Assembly: GCF_002746455.1 (NCBI RefSeq)
Contig: NZ_NWUW01000012.1
Span: 1-64,000 of the forward strand
From: Bacillus fungorum
GTDB lineage: Bacteria; Bacillota; Bacilli; Bacillales; Bacillaceae_G
Direction of reading: 5' to 3'
DNA length: 64,000 nt
The notes under the pieces were generated by a model. That model did no database searches and was not told where the DNA came from. It saw only the letters and a program-made list of their open reading frames with translations. Of the stretch, positions 19,104-27,954 are shown piece by piece; the stretch's first letter is position 1, and each line of letters begins with the position of its first letter. The translations under genes and the position numbers were made by a program.

Positions 19104-19316
19104 GTGAGTGCGGTAGGTACTAAATAGGAAAAATTGAATGAAATAAATCGGATAAGAACAGGGGATTTTTATGTAGATCATACCCCTAATTTTGTCATGG
19201 ATTTATTTCGATACCTATGAAGATACCTACAATACTTTATAAAGCGTGTAATAAGAGGATTGCCATCTGTTGTTTTATGGCTTATTTACTCATATGTTAT
19301 TACACATGCCTTGTAA
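19104..19316 (+). pseudogene. Small membrane-protein relic with two in-frame stops
   Basis: A GTG with AGAGGTG upstream opens a 71-codon frame, interrupted by TAG (19125-19127) and TGA (19218-19220), that ends in TAA just before a strong terminator. Read through, it gives NEINRIRTGDFYVDHTPNF and then a hydrophobic end (GLPSVVLWLIYSYVITHAL). The ribosome site, terminator position and protein-like composition suggest a former small gene rather than random sequence. I do not recognise the family. The rest of the 495-bp gap between amylase and the MutS2-like gene holds only the terminator and a 14-bp inverted repeat. Confidence 0.4.
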
Positions 19317-19426
19317 ATGTAAAAGCTGCGGTATCCCCGCAGCTTTTTTGTATATAATTTAAATGTATAAAAATGGTAATTTGGTAATGTAGGGCTCACT
19401 GGAATCTAATGAGTAGGTATCTTCAT
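19217..19426. repeat. 14-bp inverted repeat pair around a terminator
   Basis: ATGAAGATACCTAC (19217-19230) and its exact reverse complement (19413-19426) bracket 182 bp that includes the relic's end and the terminator. The spacing is too long for a simple hairpin. Confidence 0.5.
19321..19350 (+). terminator. Terminator before MutS2-like gene
   Basis: AAAAGCTGCGG pairs with CCGCAGCTTTT around TATCC, followed by TTTGTAT. It separates the relic from the next gene. Confidence 0.85.
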
Positions 19427-19462
19427 TTATGATAGAAATCAATCATAGTGAGGAGAAACAAA

Positions 19463-21364
19463 ATGAATACGATGACTTTTGAAAAGTTACAATATAAAGA
19501 ATTAAAGGATATAGTGAAATCTTATTGTGTAAGTGGATTAGGTAAGGAATTAATAAATAAATTAGAGCCGAGTGCGAGTATAAAAGTAGTGAGGAATCGA
19601 TTAAATGAAACGACAGAAGCACGAGTTATATTAGATGCAGAAGGGCATGTGCCTTTTTTCGGTATTTCAAATATTGCTAGTACAATTCAAAAATTAGAAA
19701 AAGGGATGATTTTAGATCCAGAAGAATTAGTAAGTGTTTCAGACTTTTTACGTGGATGTAGAAAGATTAAAAATTTTATGTTAGATAAAGAATTTTTTGC
19801 GCCAGTATTAGCTTCTTATGCAAATTCAATGACTGAATATAAAAGCATTGAAGAGGAAATTAACTTTTCAATTAAAGGAAATAGTATTGATTCTGCCGCT
19901 AGTAAAGAGTTAAAACGAATTCGAAATAACATTGATTCTGTAGACGGAAAAATCAAAGAGCGTTTAATGAAGTTTTTAAATAGTAGTGCAAATAAGAAGT
20001 ATATTCAAGAATTCTTTATTAGTAAGAAAGATGATAGATATACGATTCCAATTAAATCTTCTTATAAAAATCAAGTTGCGGGAAGTATAGTTGAAGCGTC
20101 CGCTAAAGGTTCTACTGTATTTATAGAACCGCATACAGTTACAAAATTAAATGCGGAATTTGCAAGTTTGAAAGCTGAAGAAGCGATAGAAGAATATCAA
20201 ATTTTAGCGACTTTATCAGGAATGGTAGTAGAAAACATTTATCATATAAAAATTAATATGGAATTGATTAGCCAATATGATATGGTGTTTGCGAAAGCGA
20301 AGTTTAGTAAATCAATTGATGGAATAGAGCCGAAATTAAATGATTATGGCTACATTCATTTAGTAAATTGTAAGCATCCGCTTTTAAGTGGGAAAGTAGT
20401 ACCGTTAAACTTTGAAATCGGTCAAAACTATCGTAGTTTAATTATTACAGGACCGAATGCGGGCGGGAAGACAATTGTATTAAAAACAATCGGATTGTTA
20501 ACATTAGCGACAATGTCAGGCCTTCATATTGCAGGAGATAAAGATACAGAAATTGCTATTTTTGAAAATGTATTTGTAGATATTGGTGATAATCAAAGTA
20601 TCGAAAACGCACTAAGTACATTTTCATCTCATATGAAAAATCTTTCTGAGATTATGAGGATGTCAAATAATAATACGTTGTTATTATTTGATGAAATAGG
20701 AAGCGGGACTGAACCGAATGAAGGGGCAGCACTTGCAATTTCTATTTTAGAGGAGTTTTATCTTGCAGGATGTATTACAGTTGCGAGTACGCATTACGGT
20801 GAAATTAAACGCTTCTCAGAAATGCACGATGATTTTATGAATGCAGCAATGCAATTTAATAGTGAAACGTTAGAACCACTTTACAAATTAGTAATAGGTA
20901 AATCGGGTGAAAGTAATGCACTTTGGATTGCAAATAAAATGAACGTAAGAGAACATGTACTGAAAAGAGCGAAAGCGTACATGGGAAATAAAGAATATGC
21001 TCTAGAAAAAGTGAATGAAAGTAAAATTAGAAAGCCCAAATTTGTGCAAGAAAAAAGAGAAAATCATTACGAGTATAAAATCGGCGATCGTGTAAATTTA
21101 TTAGATTATGATGATTTTGGTATCATCTATAAGGAAAAAGATAATTTTTATAACGTTGTTGTATATTATAACGGTGAATTCGTTGAAGTAAATGTAAAAC
21201 GTATTACTTTAGAGGTATCAGCAAAGGAGTTATATCCAGAGGGATACGATTTAAATACACTATTTGTCGATTATAAAGAAAGAAAAATGCAGCACGACAT
21301 CGAGCGTGGATCGAAAAAAGCACTTCGTAAAATTCAAAAAGAAATGAGAAAGAATAGAGGGTAA
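19463..21364 (+). CDS. MutS2-like ATPase without Smr domain
   Basis: This 633-residue protein has the MutS core/clamp helices and the ABC-type ATPase of MutS2: Walker A GPNAGGKT (about 331-338), Walker B LLLFDEIGSGTEPNEGAA, and ASTHYGEIKRF. MutS2 normally has about 785 residues and ends in a Smr nuclease domain; here the C-terminus stops after a charged region (KKALRKIQKEMRKN). It is therefore a paralogue, sometimes called MutS-like/MutSB. MutS2 proteins act on branched DNA or rescue collided ribosomes; without Smr it cannot cleave by that route. The ATG at 19463 follows GAGGAGAAAC. A broken GNAT gene follows 6 nt later. Confidence 0.85.
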   Translation: MNTMTFEKLQYKELKDIVKSYCVSGLGKELINKLEPSASIKVVRNRLNETTEARVILDAEGHVPFFGISNIASTIQKLEKGMILDPEELVSVSDFLRGCRKIKNFMLDKEFFAPVLASYANSMTEYKSIEEEINFSIKGNSIDSAASKELKRIRNNIDSVDGKIKERLMKFLNSSANKKYIQEFFISKKDDRYTIPIKSSYKNQVAGSIVEASAKGSTVFIEPHTVTKLNAEFASLKAEEAIEEYQILATLSGMVVENIYHIKINMELISQYDMVFAKAKFSKSIDGIEPKLNDYGYIHLVNCKHPLLSGKVVPLNFEIGQNYRSLIITGPNAGGKTIVLKTIGLLTLATMSGLHIAGDKDTEIAIFENVFVDIGDNQSIENALSTFSSHMKNLSEIMRMSNNNTLLLFDEIGSGTEPNEGAALAISILEEFYLAGCITVASTHYGEIKRFSEMHDDFMNAAMQFNSETLEPLYKLVIGKSGESNALWIANKMNVREHVLKRAKAYMGNKEYALEKVNESKIRKPKFVQEKRENHYEYKIGDRVNLLDYDDFGIIYKEKDNFYNVVVYYNGEFVEVNVKRITLEVSAKELYPEGYDLNTLFVDYKERKMQHDIERGSKKALRKIQKEMRKNRG

Positions 21365-21370
21365 TCTAGG

Positions 21371-21895
21371 GTGGTAACGATTAGACAAGAACAAAAAAAT
21401 GATTATAGAAAAACAGAAGAAGTTGTAAAAGAAGCATTTTTACATGAAGAGTTTAGTGATAAAAAAGAACATTAACTTGTAAGACGTATTAGAGAATGTG
21501 ACGTATTTATTCCAGAATTATCAATTGTGGCGATAGATGAAGAAATAGTCGGTCACATTATGTTATCGAAAATTACGATAGAACAGGATGGAACTTCTGA
21601 AGAATCATTAGCACTTGCACCAGTTTCAGTTGCTAGGGGTCATCAGAAAAAGGGAATTGGCGGTAAACTTATCGCTTATGCTTTAGAAAAAGCGAAAGAC
21701 CTTGGATACGGGTCAGTTGTAGTATTAGGACATCCAGAGTACTATCCGAAATTTGGTTTTAAGAAAGCAAGTGAGTGGAATATAAAAGCGCCATTTGAAG
21801 TGCCAGATGAAGTGTTTATGGTGATGGAACTGAGAGGAAATGCTCTTGAAGGTGTAGAAGGAATTGTACAATATTCGAGTGCTTTTGCTGAATAG
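21371..21895 (+). pseudogene. GNAT acetyltransferase (YhbS-like) with nonsense codon
   Basis: From GTG 21371 the frame reads VTIRQEQKNDYRKTEEVVKE and then meets TAA at codon 35 (21473-21475) where a Glu codon (GAA) would fit. After it the frame continues without fault to 21895, including the acetyl-CoA loop RGHQKKGIGGKLIAYALEKA and VLGHPEYYPKFGF, the hallmark of the YhbS type. A single base change explains the break. An internal start at 21527 could give 122 residues lacking the first strand and helix. It follows the MutS2-like gene closely and was probably co-transcribed with it. Confidence 0.85.
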
Positions 21896-21928
21896 GAGTA
21901 TCGGTTAAGAAATGTAATCATAAAAGAT

Positions 21929-21968
21929 GCTATCTTTTTGTAGAGATATACAGAAAGATAGCTTTTTT
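21929..21968 (+). terminator. Terminator after GNAT pseudogene
   Basis: GCTATCTTT pairs with AAAGATAGC, followed by TTTTTTATT. Confidence 0.8.
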
Positions 21969-22054
21969 ATTAAGCAGATCTATTGACGTATATTTTGCTC
22001 AATGAATAATTGAGGTGGTAAAATTGATATAGAAATGTAAAGGGAGAGAATAGA

Positions 22055-22765
22055 ATGAATAAGCGAGAACAAGATAGCAATGAGAATGTAGTTACGTTAT
22101 ATGTTACAAGACATGGTAAAACAATATTAAATACGAACCATCGCGCGCAAGGTTGGGCAGACTCTCCATTAGTAGAAAAAGGTGTGGAAGTTGCCATAAA
22201 TTTAGGAACCGGATTAAAAGATGTTCATTTTATGAATGCGTATAGTAGTGATAGCGGCCGAGCAATTGAAACTGCTAATTTAGTATTAAAATATAGTGAG
22301 CAATCAAAGTTGAAACTTGAGAAAAGAAAAAATTTACGAGAATTAAATTTTGGTATTTTTGAAGGTGAAAAACTTGATAATATGTGGGATACGGTTGGAA
22401 AAGCTGCTGGCGTTACATCACCAGAAGAACTTATGAAGTTTTCTATTCAAGAAGTTATTGATCTTATTAGAGCAGCAGACCCTACGAAACAAGCGGAAGA
22501 TTGGGAAGTATTTTCTACTCGTATAAAAGCAGAGATTGATAAAATTAGTGAAGAAGCTGTTGGAAATGGTGGCGGTAATGTTTTAGTTGTCGTTCACGGA
22601 CTTTTGATTACAACCTTAATAGAAATGTTAGACAGTAGCAAAACAAAGCTTGGATTGGAAAATGCTAGTGTGACGAAGATTGTATATCAAAATGGAACAT
22701 ATACGGTCGAGTCGGTTGGAGATATGAGTTATGTTGCAAAAGGGAAAGAAAGTGTGGAAATATAA
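22055..22765 (+). CDS. Histidine phosphatase family protein
   Basis: This 236-residue enzyme of the phosphoglycerate mutase-like superfamily shows the phospho-His motif YVTRHGKT (about residues 15-22), YSSDSGRAIETA (about 66-77), the acid residues in 'LRELNFGIFEGE', and the second catalytic His in VVVHGLLI (about 179). It hydrolyses a phosphate ester on an unknown substrate; relatives include PhoE and GpmB-like enzymes. AGGGAGAG precedes the ATG. It stands alone with its own terminator. Confidence 0.88.
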   Translation: MNKREQDSNENVVTLYVTRHGKTILNTNHRAQGWADSPLVEKGVEVAINLGTGLKDVHFMNAYSSDSGRAIETANLVLKYSEQSKLKLEKRKNLRELNFGIFEGEKLDNMWDTVGKAAGVTSPEELMKFSIQEVIDLIRAADPTKQAEDWEVFSTRIKAEIDKISEEAVGNGGGNVLVVVHGLLITTLIEMLDSSKTKLGLENASVTKIVYQNGTYTVESVGDMSYVAKGKESVEI

Positions 22766-22786
22766 TTATATCTCAAATTGAGATAA

Positions 22787-22825
22787 GAAAAGGAAGGTAG
22801 AGAAATCTAGCTTCCTTTTCATTTT
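22787..22825. terminator. Bidirectional terminator, phosphatase/quinone reductase
   Basis: AAAAGGAAG-GTAGA and TCTAG-CTTCCTTTT form the stem, with a T-run on the plus side; it lies between convergent genes. Confidence 0.75.
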
Positions 22826-22830
22826 GTGAA

Positions 22831-23796
22831 TTATGGGATCAATAAAATCTTCCCTGTGCTTTTACGGCTCTCTAATAATTCATGGGCACGGGCACCGTCT
22901 TGTAAAGAGAATGTAGTGGGACTCGCGATGTTTAATTTTCCACTAGCGATCCAATCAAATAATTGGGTAGAGCGTTTTTTACGTTCTTCATATGCAGTAA
23001 GAACATTCCAAAGATCTCCACCAGTTAAAGTTTTTGAAGTATCCATAAGCATACGTGGATCAAAGGGCGCGGGATTACCACCAGCCATTCCGTAAAATAC
23101 GACAGTGCCACCAGTTTTAGTAGCGTTAAAACTTTCCTCTAATGTAGAGCCTACTGATTCATATACAACATTTACTCCAGTACCATTTGTTATTTCAAGT
23201 ACTTTTGAATGCCATTCTTTAGTATATAAAAATACGTGATCAGCACCAGCTAACGTGGCTACTTTTGCTTTTTCGTTTGATGACGTAAGACCGATTACTT
23301 TTCCGCCCTGTAGTTTAATCATTTGAATAAGAAGTTGACCAACGCCGCCAGCCGCAGCGTGTACTAAAGCTATATCACTTTGTTTTATTTGGTAGCTATC
23401 TTTCGTTAAATAATGTGCCGTTAGACCTTGCAATAGGGCAGAAGCGGCTGTTTCAAAAGAAATAGAATTTGGAAGCTGAATTGCTTTTTCAGATGGAACG
23501 GCAACTAATTCTGCATTTGCAAATGGAACATCAGCAAATGCAATACGGTCTCCAGGATTGATAGTTGTAACGTCAGCTCCTACTTTTTCAACAATACCAG
23601 CCCCTTCATAGCCTAATATATAAGGAGGGTTACCAGCGAGATGATAATCACCTCGGCGTCTATAAATATCAGCGAAGTTTAATCCGATTGCTTGCATGCG
23701 GACAAGAATTTCATTTGGATTTATGATTGGATCATGTATTTCTTTATATTGTAGTACATCCGGACTTCCAAACTGTTCGAAACAAAGTGCTTTCAT
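22831..23796 (-). CDS. NADPH:quinone reductase (zinc-independent MDR family)
   Basis: This 321-residue medium-chain dehydrogenase/reductase is of the quinone oxidoreductase (QOR) type. It shows LNFADIYRRRGDYHL near residue 44, the NADPH fold HAAAGGVGQLLIQM near 146, and the MDR ending HELLESRKSTGKILL. It has no structural-zinc cysteines, as in QOR. It reduces quinones by one electron or acts on enones. The start at 23796 follows GGAGGTATTCC; an earlier in-frame start is less likely. A LysR gene is divergent, 122 bp away, and is the likely regulator. Confidence 0.88.
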   Translation of the reverse strand: MKALCFEQFGSPDVLQYKEIHDPIINPNEILVRMQAIGLNFADIYRRRGDYHLAGNPPYILGYEGAGIVEKVGADVTTINPGDRIAFADVPFANAELVAVPSEKAIQLPNSISFETAASALLQGLTAHYLTKDSYQIKQSDIALVHAAAGGVGQLLIQMIKLQGGKVIGLTSSNEKAKVATLAGADHVFLYTKEWHSKVLEITNGTGVNVVYESVGSTLEESFNATKTGGTVVFYGMAGGNPAPFDPRMLMDTSKTLTGGDLWNVLTAYEERKKRSTQLFDWIASGKLNIASPTTFSLQDGARAHELLESRKSTGKILLIP

Positions 23797-23918
23797 ATGG
23801 AATACCTCCATTTTATTGTTTGTCGATGCTCTTTATCATACAATATAAATATCAATAGACAAAGAGGATTATTTCGATGAAATCAATCGGAAATACCGAT
23901 TGAAAAGAGGGATGATAA

Positions 23919-24812
23919 ATGGAGATAAAACAATTAATTACATTTAAAGTAGCGGCAGACACTTTGAACTTTACACAAACTGCGAAGAAATTGAACTTTG
24001 CTCAATCGAGCGTGACAGCGCAAATTAAAACGTTAGAAGCTGAGCTCGGTACGCCGTTATTTGAAAGATTAGGGAAACGTCTTTTCTTAACTGAAGCAGG
24101 AAGGAAGTTTCAATTATATGCTGATAAGATGATTGCACTCAGTAATGAAGCAAAAATGGCTGTGAAAGATGATGAAGAAATAGCAGGTACGTTAATAATC
24201 GGTGCGCAAGAAAGTCAATGTACATATAGGCTTCCATCTATATTAAAGAGGTTTAAAGCACAATTTCCACAAATCAAACTTATCTTTAAACCAGCACATT
24301 CCAATAAAGATGCGAAGGACCAATTGATGGAGGGGAAAGTTGATCTTGCATTTATTTTGGATGAATGTAAAACGGAAGATGCTTTGTATGTGGAGCCACT
24401 TATGAAAGAAGCATTAAAAGTAGTAGCTGCTTCAGGGCATTGTTTACTCGAGCGACCTTCCGTTTCTATAAAAGATTTAGAGAAGGAAACGCTTTTGTTA
24501 ACAGAACTAGGGTGCTCATACCGGACTTTATTTGAAGACCTGTTTCGTACAGAAGATGTGTATCCAGCGAATAAGATTGAGTTTGTAAGTGTCGAGGCAA
24601 TTAAACAATGTGTCATTGCGGATTTAGGTATAGCAGTTTTGCCAGCAATAGTAGTAGAAAAAGATATACGAGAGGGAACGATAAAAGAGTTGCAACTAGA
24701 AAATACTATCAATCCAATTTTTACACAAATTGCTTGGCATAAAGATAAATGGATGACAGCACCACTGCAGCAATTTATTGATGTAACAAGGGAGTTTTTT
24801 ACAACGGATTAA
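23919..24812 (+). CDS. LysR-type transcriptional regulator
   Basis: This 297-residue LTTR has the winged helix 'LITFKVAADTLNFTQTAKKL' and 'QSSVTAQIKTLEAELGTPLF' (1-60), followed by an effector domain from about 88. The sequence 'GAQESQCTYRLPSILKRF' is typical of Bacillus LysR proteins paired with reductases. The ATG follows AGAGGGATGAT. It is divergent from the quinone reductase, so it probably controls that gene and itself. The inducer is unknown. Confidence 0.9.
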   Translation: MEIKQLITFKVAADTLNFTQTAKKLNFAQSSVTAQIKTLEAELGTPLFERLGKRLFLTEAGRKFQLYADKMIALSNEAKMAVKDDEEIAGTLIIGAQESQCTYRLPSILKRFKAQFPQIKLIFKPAHSNKDAKDQLMEGKVDLAFILDECKTEDALYVEPLMKEALKVVAASGHCLLERPSVSIKDLEKETLLLTELGCSYRTLFEDLFRTEDVYPANKIEFVSVEAIKQCVIADLGIAVLPAIVVEKDIREGTIKELQLENTINPIFTQIAWHKDKWMTAPLQQFIDVTREFFTTD

Positions 24813-24999
24813 GTAGAGAAATATTTATTTTATATAAAAGAAAAAATGGCACTTTTGTATAAAGAATGCTATAAAATGTGTATTTCTCAACTTTTTTTTC
24901 GTTTCTGTAAGATGCCTCTAGGTGGAATGAAAGGAGGGGCGTACATAGGGGATAGATTGTCTTTATTATACGTACTTATTTTGAGGGAGGAGATTTACA

Positions 25000-25113
25000 A
25001 TGTTTACAAAGTTCATGAAAGTATGTGTGTTAAGTATAGCGAGTGTAGGGGTATGATTTAGTTTTCAAGGAAGTATATTTGCAGCTACCGATCTAAGTAG
25101 TTATTTGATATGA
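25000..25113 (+). pseudogene. Relic of a secreted protein (signal peptide only)
   Basis: GGGAGGAG stands before ATG 25000, which opens MFTKFMKVCVLSIASVGV, a signal peptide. A TGA (25054-25056) interrupts it, and the frame resumes FSFQGSIFAATDLSSYL with an AxA-type cleavage site before a second TGA. The mature protein is missing. It looks like a secreted protein cut off after its export signal. The rest of the gap 24813-25186 holds only a terminator. Confidence 0.5.
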
Positions 25114-25118
25114 AAATG

Positions 25119-25157
25119 AAAGAGCCTTACTGCAATTTATTGTGGTAAGGCTCTTTA
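25119..25157. terminator. Terminator after relic and GNAT gene
   Basis: AGAGCCTTAC (25121-25130) pairs with GTAAGGCTCT (25145-25154), with A- and T-rich flanks that can serve both strands. Confidence 0.75.
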
Positions 25158-25186
25158 AAGTTGTTTAATAGATTAAGTACATTCAT

Positions 25187-25723
25187 TTACAATGACATAT
25201 CTTTATAATCACTTTTAAGTATTGCCATAATAATTTCATCCGAGTATGTATCGTTATAAAACAAAGATTGACGTAAGGTTCCTTCTTTTGCAAACCCAAC
25301 TTTTTCATAAGCTCTAATTCCGCGTAAATTATGGCTAAACACTTCTAACTGTAAACGATTTAATGATAGTTGTTCAAAAACAAAACTTAAAACTATTTTA
25401 ATAGCTTCAGTTCCATAGCCTTTTCCTGTTAATGACATAGAAAGCATCGATATTCGGAAGCCTGCTCTTTTGTTCCCCTCATCGATATCTAAAATCGACA
25501 ACTCTCCAATCATTTCGTCATTGCTTTGTAAACAAATAGCGAAATCGTAGCGACTCGAATCATTATTTATATGAGCTATATGTGTCTTTATTTGTTCCAA
25601 TGAAAAAGTAGGCTTGGTTCCAGTCATATAACGTATCTCTGTATCCATCGTACTTTCTAATATAAAGGGGGCATCTAGTTCGCAAAGAGGTCTTAAATAA
25701 ATTCTTTCGCTCTCTAATCTCAT
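25187..25723 (-). CDS. GNAT family N-acetyltransferase (RimJ/RimL-like)
   Basis: This 178-residue acetyltransferase begins MRLESERIYLRPLCELDA, followed by the cofactor loop LTGKGYGTEAIKIVLSF (about 93-109) and the typical ending FSHNLRGIRAYEKVGFAKEG then 'RQSLFYNDTYSDEIIMAIL'. This is the Acetyltransf_3 pattern of enzymes that modify ribosomal protein N-termini, polyamines or small molecules. GGAGAAAATT lies before the ATG. It stands alone and the substrate is unknown. Confidence 0.87.
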   Translation of the reverse strand: MRLESERIYLRPLCELDAPFILESTMDTEIRYMTGTKPTFSLEQIKTHIAHINNDSSRYDFAICLQSNDEMIGELSILDIDEGNKRAGFRISMLSMSLTGKGYGTEAIKIVLSFVFEQLSLNRLQLEVFSHNLRGIRAYEKVGFAKEGTLRQSLFYNDTYSDEIIMAILKSDYKDMSL

Positions 25724-25739
25724 TATAATTTTCTCCTTT

Positions 25740-26036
25740 AGTTAGTAATTGAATGTATAAATACTTAGACTTTCTTCAATGAGTTACATAAAAAATATAA
25801 ATCTTAATTCGATGTTACATGAATTTTATAATGGTATGGTATACCTAAAACAAATAATAAAAGTTTTATACATAACAAAATGTATCAACGAGTTTTTGGA
25901 TAATACTATTATTATTGCTGTTCATTCCGCTTTTAACTGAACACGAGCTTTTATTTATATTTTAAGCTGAAAATAAGCATGTACCATTAATCTCCATCGT
26001 AGTTCAACAAGAATTAAATTATTTTATCGTCACTTT
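25740..26036. other. AT-rich intergenic stretch, nothing recognised
   Basis: Between the GNAT gene and the terminator at 26037 I see no open frame with a ribosome site and no repeat. It probably holds the GNAT promoter on the minus strand. Confidence 0.4.
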
Positions 26037-26084
26037 AAAAGGGCTTGTTTTGATCGTTTTTCAAAACAAGCCCTTTCTTTTTGT
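26037..26084 (+). terminator. Strong orphan terminator
   Basis: AAAGGGCTTGTTTTGA pairs with TTCAAAACAAGCCCTTT, then CTTTTTGTTT. No gene ends just before it on the plus strand, so it may be left from a deleted gene. Confidence 0.8.
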
Positions 26085-26087
26085 TTA

Positions 26088-26195
26088 TTTATTCCCCCTT
26101 AATGGATAGTAAGACTCCACATTCGAATTGCGAATGAAGCAAAGTAGGTAGGTGGAAGCGGGCTCACTCATAAAAGCCTGATTTAGTATGGATGT
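26088..26195 (+). repeat. Degenerate 5' part of a bcr1-like repeat
   Basis: TTTAT is followed by CCCCCTTAATGGATAGTAAGACTCC, AGCAAAGTAGGTAGGTGGAAG and CATAAAAGCCTGATTT in the same order as the full copies. It stops before the 3' hairpin, the converse of the copy at 13.1 kb. Confidence 0.7.
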
Positions 26196-26281
26196 TCCTT
26201 TCATGTTTTTGGGATAATTTAACATGGAATGTTTTCTTTTATCCAAATTTATGCTGTAATTAAAACAAAGGAGGCAAGTAA

Positions 26282-27043
26282 ATGGGGAATGAGATTAAAC
26301 GATATGTAATATGTACTTTAATATTTACATGGATACTATGGGGGCTATTAATTAACTTGATAAAATTAAATATTACGACATTAGGTGCACCACTAGCGAT
26401 GATATTATTTGTTTTCGGGGGAATTATGCCGGCAATCGTTGCAATTAGTTTAAAGAAAAAATATGGATCAAAAGAAGAGTTCCGAGTGTTTATTAAAAAT
26501 GTTGTTAATCCTAAGTATCATTTTGTATGGTATGTTCTAATCATTGTTTTAGCTTTTATTAGTTGTTATCTTCCAACAATATTTGGTGGAGCAACGATGC
26601 AAAAACCATTATACGAGGCATTACTTAGTTTCCCAATAATGATCGTTGGTGGTGGTCTTGAAGAAATTGGATGGAGAGGATTCTTACAACCTGCCCTTCA
26701 GAAAAGGCTTTCGGCATTTTTAAGTACGGTTATTGTGAGTGTTATATGGGCTATTTGGCACTGGCCATTATGGTTTATTCCAGGCACGAATCAAACTCAA
26801 AGGGATTTTATAGCCTTCATAATTACGACAATTGCTGTTTCTTTCTTACTTACTACAATTTTTAACGCAACTAAAAGTATTTTTATGTGTCTAATTTTTC
26901 ATGCGCTTCTTAATTCTTTTTGGAGTGTGTACGTGCCAAATGATAAAGTGTTACCAGCATTTTCAACTTTTATTTTCGGAATTTTCATTTTCATTGTGTA
27001 TAAAGTAGTAATAAAAAGAAAAACCCTCTTATTGATTAGGTAA
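26282..27043 (+). CDS. CPBP family intramembrane glutamic endopeptidase
   Basis: This is a 253-residue membrane protein of about eight segments with the CPBP (Abi/Rce1-like) motifs: EEIGWRGF near residue 128 (the catalytic Glu-Glu and Arg), WAIWHWPLW near 158 (His), and a third His in LIFHALLNSFW near 206. Eukaryotic Rce1 cleaves prenylated proteins; bacterial members act in bacteriocin immunity or peptide processing. AAAGGAGG precedes the ATG. No bacteriocin gene is visible beside it, so its target is unknown. Confidence 0.87.
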   Translation: MGNEIKRYVICTLIFTWILWGLLINLIKLNITTLGAPLAMILFVFGGIMPAIVAISLKKKYGSKEEFRVFIKNVVNPKYHFVWYVLIIVLAFISCYLPTIFGGATMQKPLYEALLSFPIMIVGGGLEEIGWRGFLQPALQKRLSAFLSTVIVSVIWAIWHWPLWFIPGTNQTQRDFIAFIITTIAVSFLLTTIFNATKSIFMCLIFHALLNSFWSVYVPNDKVLPAFSTFIFGIFIFIVYKVVIKRKTLLLIR

Positions 27044-27262
27044 CTGAAATAATAAAAGGAAACATATTAATATATTTTTTTATAGATATTGAATTAGTCA
27101 ATAAGAACACGACACAAACATAATTAAAATAAAAGTATTTAAGTTTGTGCCGCAAGAAAATTTGCGAAAATATAAACAACATAAAAAAGAATGAAGAGCC
27201 TTTCCGTTTACCTAAACAATGTTAACGACAGTTATAGTAGTTCATTTGTTAGAACAATTGAA

Positions 27263-27751
27263 TTAACTAAGGTCTGTATCAGGAGGAGTGTATCCAAGGT
27301 GACGAGTCATTGATACAATTTGTCCTTTATGGTGAAACTCATGTGTTTCCGTATGAGTTAAAAGCCATAGCGGAGTTGTACGCCAAGGTTCTTTTTGCCA
27401 TTTCACTTCATTTGCTATATTTTCGAGCCAACGGTCATTGTATTCATCTAAAAAACGTAGTACAACCTCATCTACTAACTTAAATCTAGCACGGACATTC
27501 GCGACATCTGCATGCTCAATTTCAAAATTGCTAGCAAATGAAAAATCTGCTCGTTTTTGCTTGAATGCGAATGATCCAAGCCAGTATCGATAGCAATCAG
27601 CTACATGAATATGCGTCTTTATAATGCTACCGCTTCCGAAATTCGGAACAGTGTTATGTAATTTTTCTAGTGGGATTTCTTCCAAAAACGTAAATAGAGT
27701 TTCTCTTGTAGAGCTAATATGATTATATTGTTGTTTTAAAACATGTGACAT
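27263..27751 (-). CDS. DinB family protein
   Basis: This 162-residue four-helix-bundle protein is of the DinB/YfiT type. Three His residues (HIHVADCYRYW near 46, HTETHEFHHKG near 132-142) form the metal site of the family. DinB-like proteins include thiol transferases (bacillithiol S-transferases) and damage-induced proteins. GAGGAG precedes the ATG. A second DinB gene lies about 200 bp away in the opposite direction. The exact reaction is not known. Confidence 0.8.
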   Translation of the reverse strand: MSHVLKQQYNHISSTRETLFTFLEEIPLEKLHNTVPNFGSGSIIKTHIHVADCYRYWLGSFAFKQKRADFSFASNFEIEHADVANVRARFKLVDEVVLRFLDEYNDRWLENIANEVKWQKEPWRTTPLWLLTHTETHEFHHKGQIVSMTRHLGYTPPDTDLS

Positions 27752-27954
27752 GCCATGACACTCCTCTTTTATTTATTAAACTATTTGTGTAGTAAGTAAT
27801 TCTATATTTACGAGAGGTGAACCTTTTTATTATTTTTACTAAGCATATTAGATGTATTTCTTCATTGTTTCTGATAGATTAAACAAGGTGAAACTTTAAT
27901 AAGTTGAACATTTTTAGTTCATAATAAATTGTACATCAAGAAGGGAACGATAAA

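Noticed and set aside
24846..25061. 71-codon plus-strand frame
   Set aside because: No ribosome site, and it overlaps a better supported signal-peptide relic in another frame; composition is unlike the neighbouring genes.
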